From positions 62,001 to 126,000 of the forward strand of contig JAJEHL010000017.1 of NCBI GenBank assembly GCA_022823725.1: a stretch of 64,000 nt of DNA, given 5' to 3'. Positions within the stretch are counted from its first letter, which is position 1; every line of letters starts with the position of its first letter. The notes under the pieces are model-generated. The model searched no databases, was not told the DNA's origin, and saw nothing but the letters and a program-made list of their open reading frames with translations. Of this stretch, positions 17,030 to 25,136 are shown piece by piece. The translations under genes were made by a program, and so were the position numbers. The stretch comes from Candidatus Latescibacterota bacterium (GTDB lineage Bacteria; Latescibacterota; UBA2968).

Positions 17030-17833
17030 ATGAAACTCGGACTCAACTCAGTTCTTTTTGGCGCGTGGGACATGGAAACCGCTTTTAAGTACACAGCCAT
17101 GGCCGGATACGACGGCATAGAAGTCGCGGCAATAGGTGGCATGAGCCAGCACCTCGTCCTCGACAATTGGCGCGAAACAGCCCGGGAAGCCAGGCGTCTG
17201 GGGCGTGAATACGGCCTCGAACTCCTCGCTATGGAACAACCCAGACAAGACCCCGAAATGATGGAAAAAGCATTTCGAGCTGCAAACGAAGCTGGCATCC
17301 CCGTCGTCAATTGCGGTCCGGGTGGAAAATCAGATGACGAAGAAACCCTCCAGCAAAGCATCGACTCCCTCGGCAACCTCGCCGACATGGCCGAGCAATA
17401 CGGCGTAACCCTCTGCGTCAAAGCCCATGTGGGTGCAGCCATCTACAACACCCCAACCACTCTGCGCGTGATGGAAGCCATCTCATCCCCCGCCTTTGGC
17501 ATTGACATGGACCCCTCGCACATACACCGCGCAAACGAAAATCCAGTAGAAGCCATCGCAGCCGTCATCTCGCGCGTCAAACACGTCCACATCCGCGACT
17601 GCAAAGGCCGCGAACGCGGACCAGGCGCCCCCGAAAACCAGGCCAACGGCCGCGGCGACATCGACCTCGTCGGCTATATCCGCGTCCTGCACGAAAACGG
17701 TTATGACGGACCCGTCAACCTCGAAGTCATCGGCACAAAAGCACAAGGACACAGCCTGGAACAATGTTGCATCATCGGCGCGGAAACCCGCGGACACATG
17801 CAGGCATCCTTGCAAGCGTGCGGCGCGCGATAA
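17030..17833 (+). CDS. Sugar phosphate isomerase/epimerase (TIM barrel)
   Basis: A 267-residue xylose-isomerase-like TIM barrel, related in fold to the protein at 10001 but clearly different in sequence. Likely metal ligands lie in CVKAHVGAAIYN (His), FGIDMDPSHIH (Asp/His), HVHIRDCKG (His) and VNLEVIG (Glu). ATG is preceded by AGGAGG. It probably acts on the product of the upstream dehydrogenase, which is an inference from operon position. Confidence 0.83.
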   Translation: MKLGLNSVLFGAWDMETAFKYTAMAGYDGIEVAAIGGMSQHLVLDNWRETAREARRLGREYGLELLAMEQPRQDPEMMEKAFRAANEAGIPVVNCGPGGKSDDEETLQQSIDSLGNLADMAEQYGVTLCVKAHVGAAIYNTPTTLRVMEAISSPAFGIDMDPSHIHRANENPVEAIAAVISRVKHVHIRDCKGRERGPGAPENQANGRGDIDLVGYIRVLHENGYDGPVNLEVIGTKAQGHSLEQCCIIGAETRGHMQASLQACGAR

Positions 17834-17871
17834 ACTGGAACCTATCATCTAACACAGAAAGATCTCTCACC

Positions 17872-19233
17872 ATGCCCAATAAACCCAACATTCTCTGGAT
17901 CTACGGCGAAGACCTCTATCCCAACCTCGCCTGCTATGGCACGCCAGCAGTGCAAACACCCAACATCGACAAACTCGCATCGGAAGGCACGCTATTTACA
18001 AATGCGTTTGTCACCTGCCCGGTATGTTCCCCGAGCAGGTCGGCCATCATCACCGGCCGCTATCAAACCAGCTTTGGCGCGCACAACCACCGCAGCAAGC
18101 GCGACACCCCATTGCCCGAACACATTCGCCTCATCACCGACTACTTCCGCGATGCGGGATATTACACCTGCAACAGCCCGGGACCGCCCTTTGACAAACC
18201 CGGCAAAACCGACTTCAACTTCCAGCGCAAAGGCGTCTTTGACGGCATCGACTGGACCCAGCGCGCCGAGGGCCAACCCTTTTACGCCCAGAACAACATC
18301 ACAGACACCCATCGCAACTTCACGCCCGACCCACAAAACCCCGTCGATCCCGACGCCGTAGAGATCCCGCCCTATTATCCCGATCATCCCCTCATCAGAA
18401 AAGACTGGGCAATGTATCTCGAAAGCGCTCAGGTCTTTGACCGCAAAGTCGGCGAGGTACTCCAGCGCCTCGAAGACGAAGGCATCGCCGACAACACCAT
18501 CGTCTTCCTCATCGCCGATCACGGACGCGCGCATATCCGCGACAAACAATTCCTGTACGACGGTGGCATTCGCATACCCTGCATAGTGCGCTGGCCCGGA
18601 CACATTGACGCAGGCGTCATAAGCGACGAACTCGTCAGCGGTATAGACCTTGCACCCACCGCGCTCTCGCTCGCGGGTTTAGAAGTCCCCCCGGAAATGG
18701 AAGGCAACATCTTCCTCGGTCCCGATGCAAAATCCCGCAGCGAAATCTTCTCTGCACGCGACCGCTGCGACGGCACAGTAGATCGCATCCGTTGCGTACG
18801 CACCAAAAACTACAAATACATACGCAACTATCACCCCGACCGCCCCTACATGCAATTCAACCGCTACAAATACCAGCAATACCCCCTCTGGACACTCCTG
18901 CCCCTGCTCGGCAAAGAAGGCAAACTCACCGAAGCACAGGCCAAATTCCTCGCGCCCTATCGCCCGTACGAAGAACTCTACGACCTGCAAGCCGACCCCC
19001 ACGAAGTCGAAAACCTCGCAGAGTCACCAGACCATCAGAATGTGCTCAACGATCTTAGCGCGCGCCTCGATAACTGGATCGAAACGTACGGCGACCAGGG
19101 CGAAATCCCCGAAGAACCAGAGGTCATCGCAGCACAAGCAGAAGACATGTACGACAAACATCAAAACGCCCCAGATAGCCAACTAACGCCCGAAGAATAC
19201 ATAAAAGCCTGGGAACAGAAATTGCTGGGATGA
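17872..19233 (+). CDS. Sulfatase (type I, formylglycine-dependent)
   Basis: A 453-residue alkaline-phosphatase-fold sulfatase that hydrolyses a sulfate ester. The N-terminal metal site (NILWIYGEDL) and the modification motif C52-S-P-S-R56, whose Cys becomes formylglycine, are visible, with IADHGRAHIRDK and the C-terminal YEELYDLQADPHEVENLA blocks. No signal peptide is evident, so it may be cytosolic, acting on imported saccharides. Start placed at the ATG at 17872, 38 bp after the isomerase stop; the frame runs on upstream inside that gene without homology. The formylglycine-generating enzyme is not in the window. GC is higher and codon use more C-rich here than in the first 12 kb. Confidence 0.87.
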   Translation: MPNKPNILWIYGEDLYPNLACYGTPAVQTPNIDKLASEGTLFTNAFVTCPVCSPSRSAIITGRYQTSFGAHNHRSKRDTPLPEHIRLITDYFRDAGYYTCNSPGPPFDKPGKTDFNFQRKGVFDGIDWTQRAEGQPFYAQNNITDTHRNFTPDPQNPVDPDAVEIPPYYPDHPLIRKDWAMYLESAQVFDRKVGEVLQRLEDEGIADNTIVFLIADHGRAHIRDKQFLYDGGIRIPCIVRWPGHIDAGVISDELVSGIDLAPTALSLAGLEVPPEMEGNIFLGPDAKSRSEIFSARDRCDGTVDRIRCVRTKNYKYIRNYHPDRPYMQFNRYKYQQYPLWTLLPLLGKEGKLTEAQAKFLAPYRPYEELYDLQADPHEVENLAESPDHQNVLNDLSARLDNWIETYGDQGEIPEEPEVIAAQAEDMYDKHQNAPDSQLTPEEYIKAWEQKLLG

Positions 19234-19243
19234 GAGGTTACTT

Positions 19244-20584
19244 ATGTTCTCTGCCCCACAAGAATCCGTCATCCGGCGCATGACCCGCCTATCCCTTGAG
19301 CACAATGCCGTGAACCTCTCTCAGGGGATCACAGACGAGCCCGTGCTCTACGACCTCGCCTGGGCGGGCATCGCCGCCATACTGGGTGGCTCAGATGAAG
19401 GCGCCGAGCAATTGCAATCTCTCACCCTTCGCGACCTTCTCTCGCGCAATCAGGGGAACGATAACCATTCCCTCAAAGACCTCTGCGCCATCCTGCGTCC
19501 CGAACACGACCGCTACAACCAGTATTCCTTCCCCTACGGATTGCCCGAACTTCGGGAAGCCATCGCCGACTACACCCACCAGTTCTACGCCTTTCGCCCC
19601 AATCCCGAAACGCAAATAACCGTCACCGCAGGCGCGACCGAAGGCCTCTCCTCAACACTTCGCGCCCTGTGCAATCCCGGCGATAGCGTCATCGTCTTAC
19701 AACCCTTTCACGAAATGTATCCCAACCAGGCCAGCCTTTTTGGGCTGCGTTGCGAATATGTCACCCTCCGCGAAAAAAGAGATGGCTGGGCAATTGACAA
19801 AGACGAATGGACTACCGCGGCAAAACGCGCGCGCGCACTCATCCTCAACACGCCACACAATCCCACGGGCAAAGTCTTCTCCGAATCAGAACTCGCCTTC
19901 ATCGCAGACCTCTGTTGCAAACGCGACCTGTATTTAATCACCGACGAAATCTACGAACACATCCTTTACGGCGATTGCGTCCACATCTGCCCCGCAACGC
20001 TCGACGGCATGGCCGAGCGCACCATTATTGTCAACGCCATCACCAAAACCGCCAACGCCAGCGGCTGGCGCGTCGGCTGGGTCCTATCGCCCGAACAACA
20101 CACCCCGCGGATTCGCGCTGTTCACGACACCCTCGTCGTACAGGCCCCCACCCCATTGCAAAAAGGCGCCGAGCACCTGTTGCGGTTGCCCGACGCCATC
20201 TTCAAAAATATTCACAAACCATTCTTACAAAAACGCAACCTGCTCCTGAATGCACTCCTATCCACCGGATTCAAAATCACCCCACCCGACGGCTCCTACT
20301 ACCTCTTTGCCGATTACCGCTCCGTACCCACCTTATGCGACATGAATCCAACCGATGCCGCCCTGTACATGACCCGGGAAATCGGCGTCACCCCCGTACC
20401 CGGCGACAACTTCTACGCAACGGGCAACAACGGCGACCGGTACTTGCGATTTGCCTTTTGCCGCACCCTCGACAGCCTGAGCGAAGCAGCAGAACGGCTG
20501 AAAAAGCTGAAGGCAAAAAGTATCCGCAGGCATGTCCCTGCGGGTGTAAGCAGGGATGACGCAGAAAAAACGCGAGTAATTTGA
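19244..20584 (+). CDS. PLP-dependent aminotransferase (fold type I, class I/II)
   Basis: A 446-residue transaminase of the aspartate aminotransferase superfamily. Visible are TVTAGATEGLSS, the NTPHNPTGKVF loop, LITDEIYEHI, the PLP Lys268 in NAITKTANASGWRVGW, and RFAFCRTL. Two features are odd. A stretch of ~50 residues between NLSQGITDEP and YNQYSFPYGLPELR is longer than in ordinary members. The last ~20 residues (from RRHVPAG) are encoded by a dispersed palindromic repeat, so the native C terminus has probably been replaced or extended. GAGAGG precedes the ATG. It closes the operon; substrate unknown. Confidence 0.82.
   Translation: MFSAPQESVIRRMTRLSLEHNAVNLSQGITDEPVLYDLAWAGIAAILGGSDEGAEQLQSLTLRDLLSRNQGNDNHSLKDLCAILRPEHDRYNQYSFPYGLPELREAIADYTHQFYAFRPNPETQITVTAGATEGLSSTLRALCNPGDSVIVLQPFHEMYPNQASLFGLRCEYVTLREKRDGWAIDKDEWTTAAKRARALILNTPHNPTGKVFSESELAFIADLCCKRDLYLITDEIYEHILYGDCVHICPATLDGMAERTIIVNAITKTANASGWRVGWVLSPEQHTPRIRAVHDTLVVQAPTPLQKGAEHLLRLPDAIFKNIHKPFLQKRNLLLNALLSTGFKITPPDGSYYLFADYRSVPTLCDMNPTDAALYMTREIGVTPVPGDNFYATGNNGDRYLRFAFCRTLDSLSEAAERLKKLKAKSIRRHVPAGVSRDDAEKTRVI
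20528..20562 (+). repeat. REP-like palindromic element inside the 3' end of the aminotransferase gene
   Basis: CATGTCCCTGC (20531-20541) and GCAGGGATG (20550-20558) form a stem with a short loop GGGTGTAA and a two-base bulge. The pattern (palindromic, GC-rich, with a GCAGGGATGAC edge) is that of interspersed repeats in environmental genomes. Only one copy is seen in this window. Confidence 0.55.
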
Positions 20585-20631
20585 GCGTTTTACACAGATG
20601 ATTAGGGTGATGTTCCTGTGGAGGGCTGACT

Positions 20632-21717
20632 TTATCTTCGCTCGTATTCAAATGGGAACGTCACAGGTTCACCATCGTTTGCCCACGATTGCGCCATCGC
20701 CACGTCAATCTCCCGATCCTTGCGACCGTTATAAGCCCCATATTCTGGCTCGGTATCGTTGCGAACGGCATTTGCGATACTCATCAGTTCTGACGCGACG
20801 GTAATTTCGCCATCACTGAGCGGATAATTTTGCAACGGATTTTCCCACACCACTTCCGGCGTTGTATCCGCCACGAGTGCGGCGAGGGTCTCAAACCCAT
20901 CGACATCGTTGGTTCTGCGGGCAACCGTGATTTTGCGTTGCTCATCGGCGGTATCGTTTAGAATGACCGCTTCATCGCGGAAGCACATCCCACGCTCGGC
21001 GTAGAACTTCGTGCCGTTGAAACCGCGAAGCGGCGAACCGTAAGACAAACTGCTAAAATTAAATACCCCGACCGCACCATCGGCAAATTCGATAACGCCT
21101 TGCTGCCAATCTTCCGAATCGCGCGTCGGCTGACCTTGTCGCCAAATGTGCTCCTGTACGGTGAAGCTCTTTCGCAAACCGAACACGCGGAGGGGTTCGT
21201 TATCAAACCCGACATAACTGCGAATCAAACCGATCCCGTGATACCCATGTCCGCGAAATTCGTTGTAGGCAACGTTGATCTTGCCGAATACACCCGCCAG
21301 AATCATCTCGCGTTTAATCCGTTCCGATGGCGCGCGATAATAGTTTTCGTTGACCTCAATCTTCGTCCCGTGCTGCTTTGCAGACTCGATCATCTTGTCC
21401 GACCAGCCGAGGTCTGTGTCGATCGGCGTCTCGGTGCAGTAACTCACGCCGTGTTCAGAGCACAACAGCCCCGGAATATGATTATTACTCGGGGTAATAA
21501 CGATGGAGCAGATATCTGGCTTCTCTTTTTCCAGCATCTCAGCGGTATCTGTGTATGCAGCAACGCTATACTTGGCGCCCTGCGCTTCGACAGAATCTGC
21601 GCTAACATCGCAAACAGCGACCAGTTCAAGATCGTCCTTCAACTTGGCGATGATCGGAAGGTACACATTTGTCCCACGATTCCCCGTGCCAATATGTGCA
21701 ATTTTGAGCTTGTCCAT
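20632..21717 (-). CDS. Gfo/Idh/MocA-like oxidoreductase with altered catalytic motif
   Basis: A 361-residue member of the Gfo/Idh/MocA family with HIGTGNRGTNVY near the N terminus. The EKP motif that supplies the catalytic lysine is replaced by E96-T97-P98 (TETPID), so normal dehydrogenase chemistry is doubtful. The downstream HGYHGIGLIRS segment corresponds to the second domain helix. Start placed at ATG 21717 with TGGAGGC upstream. It follows the GDSL-hydrolase gene by 47 bp on the same strand and is likely cotranscribed. It could be a non-redox member or a catalytically rewired one. Confidence 0.8.
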   Translation of the reverse strand: MDKLKIAHIGTGNRGTNVYLPIIAKLKDDLELVAVCDVSADSVEAQGAKYSVAAYTDTAEMLEKEKPDICSIVITPSNNHIPGLLCSEHGVSYCTETPIDTDLGWSDKMIESAKQHGTKIEVNENYYRAPSERIKREMILAGVFGKINVAYNEFRGHGYHGIGLIRSYVGFDNEPLRVFGLRKSFTVQEHIWRQGQPTRDSEDWQQGVIEFADGAVGVFNFSSLSYGSPLRGFNGTKFYAERGMCFRDEAVILNDTADEQRKITVARRTNDVDGFETLAALVADTTPEVVWENPLQNYPLSDGEITVASELMSIANAVRNDTEPEYGAYNGRKDREIDVAMAQSWANDGEPVTFPFEYERR

Positions 21718-21764
21718 TGATGTGCCTCCAATTGAAGAAAGCCGATATGGTATGCCCCGCCCTC

Positions 21765-22412
21765 TCACGCCTCACAAAGCATCTTAAACAACGCATCTGC
21801 AATAATAAAATGTCCTGTCCGATTGGGATGCACAGGCTCTGGACAAAAAGTTTCTGAATCTCTATATTTTAAATGCGCCTGGAAAAGATCGTGCAACCGC
21901 AACAGCTTTGTCCCATACTTTTTACTCATCTTCTCCACAATGCCGATATACTCCGGAATCAACGCCATAACCTCGCTCTGGAACGTCTGTCCGGATGTAT
22001 CCGTCGAAATGTAAAACGGCGTAATCAGCACAATTGGACACCCAATCTCCCGTTGTGTCGTATCCAAAATCGCATCGTACAATTCTTCAAATCGCGCGGG
22101 CGGAACCGCATCCTCCGTCTGTCGCAAAAGGCTGTGCAAATCGTTGATCCCGATCTTAATCGACAACTTATCCGGCGCGTGATCAATCACGTCTTCTTGC
22201 CAGCGCTCGTGCAAATGCGTCACGCGATTGCCGCCTATTCCTCTATTGATATAATTGATATTTCGCTCGGGAAACTGCGCCGTCACAATCTCTGTAAACG
22301 CCCGCACATACCCATTGCCCAGCGGTGCCTCAGCCGCCCGCCGGCCACAATCCGTAATACTATCGCCAATCAACAACATCGTCTCGCCATCTTGAACCCA
22401 AAAATCGGACAT
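21765..22412 (-). CDS. SGNH/GDSL-family hydrolase
   Basis: A 215-residue cytosolic-looking esterase/acetylhydrolase. Block I is LLIGDSITDCG with the nucleophile Ser, block II IGGNRV, block III KIGINDLH and block V EPVHPNRTGH. In block V the usual Asp of the catalytic DxxH is Glu. Members of this subfamily remove acetyl groups from sugars. AAAGGAGAA precedes the ATG. Its start codon is only 18 bp from that of the divergent modA gene. The downstream Gfo-like gene is probably in the same operon. Confidence 0.85.
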   Translation of the reverse strand: MSDFWVQDGETMLLIGDSITDCGRRAAEAPLGNGYVRAFTEIVTAQFPERNINYINRGIGGNRVTHLHERWQEDVIDHAPDKLSIKIGINDLHSLLRQTEDAVPPARFEELYDAILDTTQREIGCPIVLITPFYISTDTSGQTFQSEVMALIPEYIGIVEKMSKKYGTKLLRLHDLFQAHLKYRDSETFCPEPVHPNRTGHFIIADALFKMLCEA

Positions 22413-22430
22413 ACTATTCTCCTTTATCCC

Positions 22431-23210
22431 ATGAAAAAACTATTCTTCTACATCATCATCACAACCTGCCTCTCAACGCGCGGAATCGCCCTTGCCGAAC
22501 CCGTAACCGTATATGCTGCAGCCAGCTTGACGAGTGCTCTGCAAGACCTCTCCAAAACCGCAGAAAAACAGGGCATATCCTTGCGATTGTCTTTTGCCGG
22601 TTCTTCAATCCTCGCCAAACAGATAGCCCTGGGTGCGCCTGCGGATATATATTTCTCCGCTAATGTAAAATGGATGGATTTTTTGGCAACGGAAAAATTG
22701 ATCGAACCCAATACCCGAATCAACCTGCTGAGCAACGCCCTCGTAATCATCTCCCCCAAAAATGAAAAATTCGCTGTCGAACCCCACGCAAACTTTGACT
22801 TCCCCAGCACATTCGAAGGACAATTAGCCCTGGGCGACCCGTCTCATGTACCTGCGGGCATCTACGCCGTAGAAGCCCTGAAAAAATTGGGCTGGTGGAC
22901 CCTGCTCAAAAACCGCATCGCCCCGGCAATGGACGTACGCGGCGCACTCACACTCGTCGCCCGCGGAGAATGTGCAGCGGGCATTGTCTATGCCACAGAC
23001 GCGACAATCAGCGATGGCGTCGAAGTAATTGCCACACTCCCCGATTCCCTATTGCACACACCCATAGTCTATCCAATCGCCATCGTAAAAGGACAACACA
23101 CACCAACAGTCGAAGCCGCCATGCACTTCTTTCAATCAGACACAGCGGCTGCGGTCTTTCGGCGATATGGATTTCGTATGTTGCCTTCAGAAGATAAAAA
23201 AAATTGGTAA
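22431..23210 (+). CDS. modA: Molybdate ABC transporter periplasmic substrate-binding protein
   Basis: A 259-residue exported solute-binding protein for molybdate/tungstate. A signal peptide covers about residues 1-23, then VTVYAAASLTSALQDL, FAGSSILAKQI, GAPADIYFSAN and ALGDPSHVPAGIYAVEAL are standard ModA ligand-site segments. No permease (modB) or ATPase (modC) gene lies beside it, so it is an orphan here. The ATG has no Shine-Dalgarno sequence in the 18-bp divergent gap, where the opposite gene has a strong one. The promoter must lie inside the GDSL gene. Confidence 0.87.
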   Translation: MKKLFFYIIITTCLSTRGIALAEPVTVYAAASLTSALQDLSKTAEKQGISLRLSFAGSSILAKQIALGAPADIYFSANVKWMDFLATEKLIEPNTRINLLSNALVIISPKNEKFAVEPHANFDFPSTFEGQLALGDPSHVPAGIYAVEALKKLGWWTLLKNRIAPAMDVRGALTLVARGECAAGIVYATDATISDGVEVIATLPDSLLHTPIVYPIAIVKGQHTPTVEAAMHFFQSDTAAAVFRRYGFRMLPSEDKKNW

Positions 23211-23307
23211 CGATTTCGGTTCTTTTGGATATATTTATCTGTGATTACTATTTCCAATATTATACAGAGAGATGTGATTTGTAAACTTATTGGGAGGCCA
23301 GGAAGCG

Positions 23308-24756
23308 ATGACGGTTGCTGATCATATCAAGCAGGAGGAAGGTAAGACGCTGGAATTTAAGCGGGACTTGTCTTCACCAAAAAATCTACTGAAAACCCTG
23401 GTGGCATTTGCGAATACGGCGGGTGGCCGGGTAATCATCGGTGTGGATGATATATCTCGTTTGCCAGTGGGGGTAGAAAATCCGCTTGATGAAGAGGAAC
23501 GGCTTTGTAGTTTGATCGCCGACTCGATCAGACCGCGTTTGGTTCCCAATGTCGAAATGACGACAGTTGATGGCAAAACTCTGCTTGTAGTAGAAGTTTT
23601 TCTGAGTGGGGTCCGTCCACACTATTTGGAAGCCGAAGGTCCTGATCACGGTGTCTATGTCCGTTTAGGCTCCACCAATCGTGTGGCAGATAGGGAATTG
23701 ATCGCCGAGTTGAGCCGCTCGGTAGAAGGGATTGCTTTTGATGAACTCCCGATGCCCGAGTTATCGGTTGATGATTTGGACTTGGGTGTACTGGAAAATC
23801 TATTTCAGGATCAGCGCGATCTCGGTGAACGGGAACTGCACACTCTGAGGTTATTGACGAATGAGCAGGGGCGACAGGTGCCGACAAAAGGCGCGATTTT
23901 GCTCGTCGGAAAAGAGAGGGAAAGACATTTCCCCGATGCCTGGGTACAATGCGGACGTTTCATTGGTCGGGACAAAGCGGATATCTTAGATCATATAGAG
24001 CTGCACGATCCGTTGCCCCTGGCCGTGGAAAGCATCATGTTATTTCTCAAAAAGCACGCCATGCGCGGTGCTGATTTCTCCGAAGTCCGGCGCAAAGACA
24101 TCTGGAATATTCCCCTTGGAATTTTGCGCGAAGTGGTCATTAACGCGCTTGTTCACGCTGACTATTCACAAACGGGAACACCCATTCGGGTGGCTTTTTT
24201 TGATGACCGAATCGAGGTCGAAAATCCCGGCATATTGCTGCCGGGTTTGACATTTGACGATATTCGCCAGGGTATCTCTAAAATTCGCAACCATGTCATT
24301 GCACGCATCTTTCGCGAACTCAATCTGATTGAACAATGGGGCAGCGGCATTCCCCGCATCTTTCGCGAGGCTGAAGCACTGGGGCTGGAGTTGCGTATTG
24401 AGGAAATTGGTATGCGGATGCGTGTTACCGTACCCTTACTTGAGAACATCGCGGTTCACAAGGAACCCGAACAAGCTACCGAACAAGTAACCGAACAAGC
24501 TACCGAACAAGTAACCGAACAAGCAAAACGCATTCTGAACTGCTTAAAAAATGAACCCTTGAGCGCACGCGAGGCAATGAAAGCCCTTGGATTACATCAT
24601 CGCCCCACGTTTTTTTACAACTATATGCAACCCGTTATGACAACAGGACTTGTTGAAATGACACAGCCCGAATCGCCGAGGAGCCCAAATCAGAAATACC
24701 GCCTCACAGCGAAAGGGAAAATGGCGATTTTTCAGAGCGACCCACCGGGGGATTAG
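23308..24756 (+). CDS. AlbA_2/Schlafen-like putative ATP-binding transcriptional regulator (RecG-related COG2865 type)
   Basis: A 482-residue protein. The N-terminal ~120 residues are an AlbA_2 (Schlafen AAA_4-like) domain: EGKTLEFKRDLS, ANTAGGRVIIGVDD, VYVRLGSTNRVAD. The middle holds an HATPase_c_4-type segment: REVVINALVHADYS, VENPGILLPG, EQWGSGIPRIFREAEALGLE. After residue ~390 comes a linker of alternating TEQA/TEQV units, then a winged-helix-like domain (ILNCLKNEPLSAREAMKALGL). Start chosen at the ATG 23308 (GGGAGG, 23292-23297). Such proteins are often called transcriptional regulators or putative DNA-binding proteins; the real function is not established. Confidence 0.8.
   Translation: MTVADHIKQEEGKTLEFKRDLSSPKNLLKTLVAFANTAGGRVIIGVDDISRLPVGVENPLDEEERLCSLIADSIRPRLVPNVEMTTVDGKTLLVVEVFLSGVRPHYLEAEGPDHGVYVRLGSTNRVADRELIAELSRSVEGIAFDELPMPELSVDDLDLGVLENLFQDQRDLGERELHTLRLLTNEQGRQVPTKGAILLVGKERERHFPDAWVQCGRFIGRDKADILDHIELHDPLPLAVESIMLFLKKHAMRGADFSEVRRKDIWNIPLGILREVVINALVHADYSQTGTPIRVAFFDDRIEVENPGILLPGLTFDDIRQGISKIRNHVIARIFRELNLIEQWGSGIPRIFREAEALGLELRIEEIGMRMRVTVPLLENIAVHKEPEQATEQVTEQATEQVTEQAKRILNCLKNEPLSAREAMKALGLHHRPTFFYNYMQPVMTTGLVEMTQPESPRSPNQKYRLTAKGKMAIFQSDPPGD
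24472..24525 (+). repeat. Short tandem repeat encoding TEQ units within the AlbA_2 gene
   Basis: A 12-bp unit, roughly ACCGAACAAGYW, repeats about four times and encodes alternating TEQA/TEQV. It joins the ATPase-like domain to the winged helix. Such repeats are prone to slippage and copy-number change. Confidence 0.75.
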
Positions 24757-24786
24757 ACATCGGCAATGTCTATTTGGAGGCATGGC

Positions 24787-25053
24787 GTGAACACTGCGAA
24801 TAATACCGAACCTCGCATCAAAACTATCAAGACCACCGAGGAATTGATCATCGCGGATTTGGTGGAAGGTCGAACAATCAGCGTACCACTCGTTTGGTCC
24901 TGGCGACTTGCAGACGCAACGCCTGCTCAACGTGAAAACTATGAATTTATCGGCGACGGTCAGGGCGTTCACTGGCCGGATATTGATGAAGACATCAGTG
25001 CAGAAGGCATGTTGATGGGTGTACCCGCACGCCCCGCCAAACAACGTGTGTAA
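24787..25053 (+). CDS. DUF2442 domain-containing small protein
   Basis: An 88-residue acidic protein. PLVWSWRLADATPAQRENYEF and HWPDIDEDISAEGMLMG are the hallmark segments of DUF2442. Start chosen as GTG at 24787 because GGAGG (24776-24780) is correctly spaced; an upstream ATG at 24766 lacks a site. DUF2442 proteins are often encoded with DUF4160 partners in toxin-antitoxin-like pairs; no DUF4160 gene is next to it. It follows the AlbA_2 gene by 30 bp and precedes an intrinsic terminator. Confidence 0.8.
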   Translation: MNTANNTEPRIKTIKTTEELIIADLVEGRTISVPLVWSWRLADATPAQRENYEFIGDGQGVHWPDIDEDISAEGMLMGVPARPAKQRV

Positions 25054-25080
25054 AGTGCGAGATACAGAGGCATTATTCTC

Positions 25081-25106
25081 AGGCGACCTTCAGAGTCGCC
25101 TTTTTT
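25081..25106 (+). terminator. Intrinsic terminator after the DUF2442 gene
   Basis: Stem AGGCGAC (25081-25087)/GTCGCCT (25095-25101) with a 7-nt loop and a run of six T follows the DUF2442 stop by about 28 bp. Confidence 0.82.
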
Positions 25107-25136
25107 GTGTGCGGATTTAGTCTTCGCCAACCTCAA

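Noticed and set aside
19807-20559. 250-codon Arg/His-rich open frame inside the aminotransferase gene
   Set aside because: It is a +1 shadow of a C-rich coding region; composition is unlike any protein family and the real frame has PLP motifs.
24472-24525. Possible CRISPR-like repeats
   Set aside because: Units of 12 bp without spacers, in frame inside a gene; coding TEQ linker.
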